Below, piece by piece: positions 22,480 to 26,899 of a stretch of DNA of 26,899 nt (the first letter of the stretch is position 1; each line of letters starts with the position of its first letter). The stretch spans positions 1-26,899 of the forward strand of contig JAEYNY010000155.1 of assembly GCA_023412275.1 (NCBI GenBank). The letters are read 5' to 3'. Under the pieces are notes generated by a model. That model did not search any database. It was not told the DNA's origin and worked only from the letters and a program-made list of their open reading frames with translations. The stretch comes from Bacillota bacterium (lineage in GTDB: Bacteria; Bacillota; Clostridia; Acetivibrionales; DSM-1351). Made by a program: the position numbers and the translations under genes.

Positions 22480-25449
22480 TTATTCCATTACTATTACCAC
22501 ATTGTGCTCTTTGTTATCCTTAAGTATTGCCATTGTATTGCTGTTCAATTGAACACCATCAAACAATATTTTTACATTGTTGTTTCTGACCCTGTAAAAG
22601 CCCTCGGGTTTTTCTATTCTAACTTTATAAACTGTTTTAGGCATTCTAAGTGTATAAGATACTAACCTTTCATTTTCTCTGATAATGGGATCGATGATAA
22701 GACCCTTCTCGGTGTATTCAATTCCCAGAGCCGATAACAATGCCAATGTTAGCCATGAAGAAGTACCGCTGAGCATCGGACCTATATTTTCTCCGGTTTC
22801 GCTATTGTTGTATTGAGTACAGAATCTGGGATTACCGCATAATTCAAATGGGTTTTCCATTGTTCTGTATGGCTTAACAATATCTATCAGCCAGTATCCC
22901 AGTGAACTAAGCTTAGCTGCGAGCTCAGAGTCCTGTACCTGTTTCGCCGCCTTGAACATAGCCTGTACAGCCATCATACATGCATGTTTGAATACTCCAC
23001 CGTTTTCACGATCCCCCGGAAAATATTCTGCAGTTGCCGTATTTGTGGATACCTTGCCAAGATCTGCGGCTGTAACCAGCTTAAGTCCGAAATTTGTCTT
23101 CAACCGCAATTGAATAACGTCTAGCATTGTCCTTATCTGACTCTCACTGGCACAATCTGATAATATACTCCAACTAAACGAATTAAGAAAATACGAGCCA
23201 TCTATTTCAGGATCAGCAGAAAGTTTGTCCCCTCCGGCTCCAAGATATTCGTACTCATTGGCTTCATACCTGTTAAAGAGAACTCTTGCAAAAAAGTCTC
23301 CTTTCCATGCATGCTTTTGGATATTATCCTGTAGCCTGTCTCGCAGAACTTCAATCTCATGTAAATAATTTGTATCCTGCTTTTCCTTAGCCATACTCAT
23401 TGTCTCATCTATCGCCAACTTTAGCAGGAAGGCATTCATAACACTTTCTGAATAATTACTCTTTAATACATCCCCAAATTTACCCTGCTCACTAATCTGC
23501 TGCCTATATTTCTTTTCTTTTGTAATTCCATCAATATAATCACAATCCAGTTTGAGACAATCATTCCAGTCGGCATAGTCAAGGAGAGGCAGACCGTGCT
23601 TACCTACAGAAATTTGGGCAGAGTATCGTATTACAGCCTTAATAGTTTCATATACAGTTCTCCTTTTTTGAGGAAGTGTTCCGGCAATTGTACATTCCTC
23701 ATCAAGCAGTCCTATATCACCCGTCAGATTAATATACCTGTCAACAGCCTGAACAAACCATAGTTGGTCATCCGACCATTTGCCGGCTTCCTTTCCTTCC
23801 CAGAAGAAGTTGTGATACGCATAACCGAACTCAAATATCATGCTGCACCATTCCAGTAAAAGTTGCTTTATAAAATTACCCTTACCCATATTTATAAAAT
23901 AGTACATTGATGCATAAATATCCTGAATTTCACGAAAGCCAATTTCTCTGTAGCCCTTTTGCGTTTGGCAGAAGGATCGTGATACAAAAGTCTGATAAAG
24001 CACCTGAAATGGTAAATTCTTATTTACATATATATTAAAATCTTCGTTCTGTGTCCGTACCTGCAAAAATTCACTGTACTCTTTCAGAAAATTCTTGTTT
24101 TGCTCAAAAGCCTCCATCACAGCTTCAGGGTTTGAGTATTCAGATATAAGCTTCAAAATTTCTTGCTGTAATGAAGCTTCATTAAAATGTGGGTTTGCCT
24201 TTTCGGATACAATTCCTGTAAATTGGTCGACATAACATGTTTCACCAGGCTCTATTATAACCTCATTTGCTACTGCAAAAAAGCCCGGTCCTTTACGGTT
24301 AAGTCTGTTACTTAATTTCAGAATACCGTCAGGGTTTTGAAGGGTACCATTTCCCACAAATTCATTATAGTTCATACAAAATTCCTTTATGAACCGTACC
24401 TCACCATTACTATGTGTTACCATGGTATGAAATTGCAGATCCTTTTTGCATTTTTCGGCATAATAATCAGTAGCTACGGCGATAGCCTCTTCATCAGGAT
24501 TTCTCAATAGTTTTGATTGCATTACTACATTACTGTACAGAACATCCTCAAACAGGGCATTGGGCACAGAAGAGCCAAACATGCCTGTATATACCATTCT
24601 CAGCCTTCTTGTCTCGGTGCTGTTATTAGTTATCCCAATCCGCTGAACCTCGGTTGCCAAAGGCATACCCTCTGCTTGCGGAAGTATAAAAATAAGTCTG
24701 ATTATATCTAAGCCACAGGAAGTCCTATAGCTTATAGTTGTATAGTTCTGAGAATGTTTGCAAATGGCAGAAACAATATTTGAGCTATTTATTTCAGCAG
24801 AATAAAATATTTTCTTGTTATTTTCTACCAGATAAAATTGTCTGTTAGCAGGGAAACCATTTTCTTCCTGACGCATATCCCATCGGCTTGCCAAAACCTG
24901 TGTCGCCGCATGTGAACGAAAGCTTCCTCCGCCAAACCTGTCAACAACACTTTTGGGAGTTGTCTGTAAAGCATAAGGATATCCTATTCTATTGCCCATT
25001 AGGAGATTTACACCAAAATGCGGTCCAGGTGAAGGCATAAAAAGATCTATTTCGTGCTCACCTTCTTTGTTCAGCCTTCCAGCCCAACTTTTGACATCTG
25101 ACAGCAACATAGCAAGCTTTTTACGAACCTCTTTAGGTATTGAAATCTCGTCTGCTACAGAATGCTTGCTCTTATATATTTTTATGCCTTTATCACCGAT
25201 ACAAACTAATACGGAACTATCAGCTCCTACCTGTTTCGAAATATAGCTTGCTATTTCACTATCTTTTAATATTTCAAGTACTGCAGGTACCTTCATATGT
25301 AAACCTGAAATACCAATGGCTTGGTTGTAACTGCTATCTGCAAAAACTGCATCTACAATATCCAAGCATGTAATTTGCTTTACAAAAATCTTTCTGATTA
25401 ACATCTCAGGTGTCATTTTATAACTTCTTGCTGTCAATTCCTCTACCAA
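22480..25449 (-). CDS. GH94 glycoside phosphorylase, probable cellodextrin phosphorylase
   Basis: A 989-residue cytosolic enzyme, close to the length of Clostridium thermocellum cellodextrin phosphorylase and much longer than cellobiose phosphorylases (about 810). Stretches such as TPKSVVDRFGGGSFRSHAA and DMRQEENGFPANRQFY match what I recall of that enzyme. The GH94 acid motif ADWND is at 626-630, with Asp627 the likely proton donor. It would split cellodextrins with phosphate to glucose 1-phosphate and a shorter chain. Specificity for beta-1,4 rather than another beta linkage is inferred. The start is TTG at 25449, supported by GGGAGGGG six bases upstream and by N-terminal alignment with the family. 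The next ATG is 12 codons in. Confidence 0.88.
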   Translation of the reverse strand: MVEELTARSYKMTPEMLIRKIFVKQITCLDIVDAVFADSSYNQAIGISGLHMKVPAVLEILKDSEIASYISKQVGADSSVLVCIGDKGIKIYKSKHSVADEISIPKEVRKKLAMLLSDVKSWAGRLNKEGEHEIDLFMPSPGPHFGVNLLMGNRIGYPYALQTTPKSVVDRFGGGSFRSHAATQVLASRWDMRQEENGFPANRQFYLVENNKKIFYSAEINSSNIVSAICKHSQNYTTISYRTSCGLDIIRLIFILPQAEGMPLATEVQRIGITNNSTETRRLRMVYTGMFGSSVPNALFEDVLYSNVVMQSKLLRNPDEEAIAVATDYYAEKCKKDLQFHTMVTHSNGEVRFIKEFCMNYNEFVGNGTLQNPDGILKLSNRLNRKGPGFFAVANEVIIEPGETCYVDQFTGIVSEKANPHFNEASLQQEILKLISEYSNPEAVMEAFEQNKNFLKEYSEFLQVRTQNEDFNIYVNKNLPFQVLYQTFVSRSFCQTQKGYREIGFREIQDIYASMYYFINMGKGNFIKQLLLEWCSMIFEFGYAYHNFFWEGKEAGKWSDDQLWFVQAVDRYINLTGDIGLLDEECTIAGTLPQKRRTVYETIKAVIRYSAQISVGKHGLPLLDYADWNDCLKLDCDYIDGITKEKKYRQQISEQGKFGDVLKSNYSESVMNAFLLKLAIDETMSMAKEKQDTNYLHEIEVLRDRLQDNIQKHAWKGDFFARVLFNRYEANEYEYLGAGGDKLSADPEIDGSYFLNSFSWSILSDCASESQIRTMLDVIQLRLKTNFGLKLVTAADLGKVSTNTATAEYFPGDRENGGVFKHACMMAVQAMFKAAKQVQDSELAAKLSSLGYWLIDIVKPYRTMENPFELCGNPRFCTQYNNSETGENIGPMLSGTSSWLTLALLSALGIEYTEKGLIIDPIIRENERLVSYTLRMPKTVYKVRIEKPEGFYRVRNNNVKILFDGVQLNSNTMAILKDNKEHNVVIVME

Positions 25450-25496
25450 AATAAACCCCTCCCTATTATGCTTTTTGGTTTTTTAACCTTAACCAT

Positions 25497-25546
25497 AAAA
25501 ATCAGCAAGCGGGAGTCTCTGACTGAGTTCCTCCCGCTGCCTTTTT
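25497..25546. terminator. Terminator after the CBM protein gene
   Basis: AGCGGGAG (25508-25515) pairs with CTCCCGCT (25531-25538), a GC-rich 8-bp stem with a 15-base loop. On the minus strand it is followed by TTTTT (complement of 25497-25501), ending the CBM gene before GH94. A T6 run on the plus side makes it symmetric. Confidence 0.82.
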
Positions 25547-25572
25547 TCTATTCCGTCAGCTTATTACTGTTG

Positions 25573-26899
25573 TTAATTCTTTACTAAAGTAATATCATCA
25601 AGATATATTGTGGTTGGCAGACTTACTCCTGAAACTTTACCGAAATTGAACTGGAGTGCAGAAGTATCTGTGGAAGTATCTGCTGTAAAGGTCAGCGTAA
25701 AGACCTGCTCTGTATTTGTAAGACCATATATATTTCCTGCGAAGTAATGATAGTTATTAGCTGGATCCAGCAATACAACCTCCACATCTCTGGCATTATC
25801 AGCCTTTGCTGTAAAAGTTAATGTGTAGCTTACACTATTTTCAAGGCTTATATTTCCTCTTGCAACCTGTGGCTTATAGTTTGCATCTCCTACAGCGGTT
25901 ACATTAACAGCAAGTGCACCACCTGATGTAACATAAATAGGATCAGCTGCGCCGCCATTCTCAGACAAAGTCCATGTACCGACCCCGGACTTAAAGTCAC
26001 CGTCTGTTATGAGGTTTCCGGCAGGGTTTTGTACCTGAATACTATCTATCCACACCTCTCCAGCTGCTTTTCCGCTATCAGGATAAATGCGCAAGCCCAA
26101 TTTCTGAGTAGTTCCGCTGTGATCTGCCGGAATAGTAAGTGTAACCGCTTTCCATTGACCTGCTAAGTCCGTATACAGGACATTATCCCCTGAAGCCCAT
26201 GACCAGTCAGCTACACCATTATTATAAAGCATGAATGGCATTATACCAGTTATATTAGTTCCTGTAGGACAGTACACATTAAAGGTAACTGTCTGTCCTG
26301 CACTTAAACCCTCAGGATTATTAACTGCAACTTGAATCTCGGACTCATTATTGGGTATATACACCTTTAATGCCTTGCTTCCTTGGAATGCTTTGTTGCT
26401 ATCATTCACTATAGTTGCTGCTGTTGTTACTTCTGCGTTACTAACAATCTGCTTTACAAATAAACCCATTGTTGTACCGTCTTCAAAACCATATTTTGAG
26501 TTATCAGTACTCGGTACTATCACAACTTCAGGCTCAGTTATTATAGGGGCTGTAATTACTTGTGTACTACCGCTTTCAATATTACTGATTTCTACAAGCC
26601 TTATATTATCAAGATAAACTTCTGATGCGGCACTTTGTAATACATTTCCAAGTTGAATTGTCAGTGCTGCATTAGGATCACTTGCTGCATCCATTGAGAA
26701 ATCGATAATGTAATTCTTCATTTCATTTGTAAGAGCAACATTTCGTGATATATACTTTTCATAAGTTACTGTGTCATCAAAATTATCAAGGGCCACAGCC
26801 ATGCTCCTGTTTACTGTTGATTTTGCATCGAAAGACAGCCTATACAGCTTGCTCTTCTCAAGGCTAATATTTAGCTGCTGTACTCCTATATCCCATGGG
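25573..26899 (-). CDS. C-terminal part of a multi-CBM secreted-type protein (5' end outside window)
   Basis: The frame is open to the window edge. It starts mid-protein with PWDIGVQQLNISLEKSKLYR and ends at 25573, so the ATG at 26802 is internal. Three beta-sandwich modules follow in order: a CBM4/9-type module (26899 to about 26590, ending EVYLDNIRLVEIS); a Thr/Pro/Val-rich linker (about 26580-26515); a second module beginning YGFEDG (to about 26040) resembling CBM11/27-like domains; and a C-terminal CBM4/9 module beginning NLITDGDF and ending TIYLDDITLVKN. No dockerin or anchor follows. It is probably the tail of an extracellular polysaccharide hydrolase, with the catalytic domain off the window. 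The exact CBM families are uncertain. Confidence 0.85.
   Translation of the reverse strand, partial: PWDIGVQQLNISLEKSKLYRLSFDAKSTVNRSMAVALDNFDDTVTYEKYISRNVALTNEMKNYIIDFSMDAASDPNAALTIQLGNVLQSAASEVYLDNIRLVEISNIESGSTQVITAPIITEPEVVIVPSTDNSKYGFEDGTTMGLFVKQIVSNAEVTTAATIVNDSNKAFQGSKALKVYIPNNESEIQVAVNNPEGLSAGQTVTFNVYCPTGTNITGIMPFMLYNNGVADWSWASGDNVLYTDLAGQWKAVTLTIPADHSGTTQKLGLRIYPDSGKAAGEVWIDSIQVQNPAGNLITDGDFKSGVGTWTLSENGGAADPIYVTSGGALAVNVTAVGDANYKPQVARGNISLENSVSYTLTFTAKADNARDVEVVLLDPANNYHYFAGNIYGLTNTEQVFTLTFTADTSTDTSALQFNFGKVSGVSLPTTIYLDDITLVKN

Noticed and set aside
1..26899. CRISPR arrays, prophage genes, transposases or toxin-antitoxin pairs
   Set aside because: No regularly spaced direct repeats and no such protein families were found in any reading frame.

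Overview
This AT-rich window looks like chromosome from a low-GC Firmicute, most likely an anaerobic, plant-polysaccharide-degrading clostridium of the Ruminiclostridium / Clostridium cellulolyticum type. The signs are strong GGAGG-type ribosome binding sites, RNase J, AddAB, TmcAL, a TipA-like MerR regulator, a GH94 cellodextrin-phosphorylase-type enzyme and a secreted-type protein with tandem carbohydrate-binding modules. The genus is an inference; no lineage marker is present beyond two tRNAs.

Layout. 1-590: tRNA-Tyr with its terminator, then a 0.35-kb leader with a candidate promoter, an 11-codon mini-ORF with a Shine-Dalgarno sequence, hairpins and an intrinsic terminator. 591-4270 (+): two overlapping half-ABC exporter genes, a BmrC/BmrD-type heterodimer with one degenerate ATP site. 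4271-4546: a 108-bp inverted-repeat element, then the tmcAL promoter. 4547-5797 (+): tmcAL, whose 3' end also contains the terminator of the convergent RNase J gene. 5804-8692 (-): RNase J, preceded in the same transcript by a GT4 glycosyltransferase. 8693-9331: regulatory and RNA-rich; a perfect-consensus promoter drives a short non-coding RNA (+), convergent with a tRNA-Gln(CTG) gene (-). 9332-17513 (-): CPBP membrane protease, addB and addA in one tight operon. 17514-17778: a 153-bp nested palindrome, MITE-like or a structured RNA. 17779-19949 (-): CoA-binding protein and flavin amine oxidase. 20074-21498 (+): thioredoxin reductase and a CBS-pair protein. 21563-22324 (-): TipA-like MerR regulator behind a 19-bp-spacer promoter. 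22480-25449 (-): GH94 phosphorylase. 25573-26899 (-): C-terminal part of a CBM-bearing protein that runs off the window.

Most genes are ordinary housekeeping or metabolic genes, and I see no obvious new multi-gene defence or biosynthetic system. The points most worth attention are non-coding: (1) the leader of the ABC exporter, which resembles ribosome-mediated attenuation as known for B. subtilis bmrBCD; (2) the candidate sRNA at about 8867-8955 with a CCCC loop; (3) two unrelated palindromic elements at 4358-4465 and 17607-17759. The GH94 enzyme (cytosolic cellodextrin phosphorolysis) and the CBM protein (probably extracellular polysaccharide binding or hydrolysis) form a glucan-use neighbourhood at the right end.
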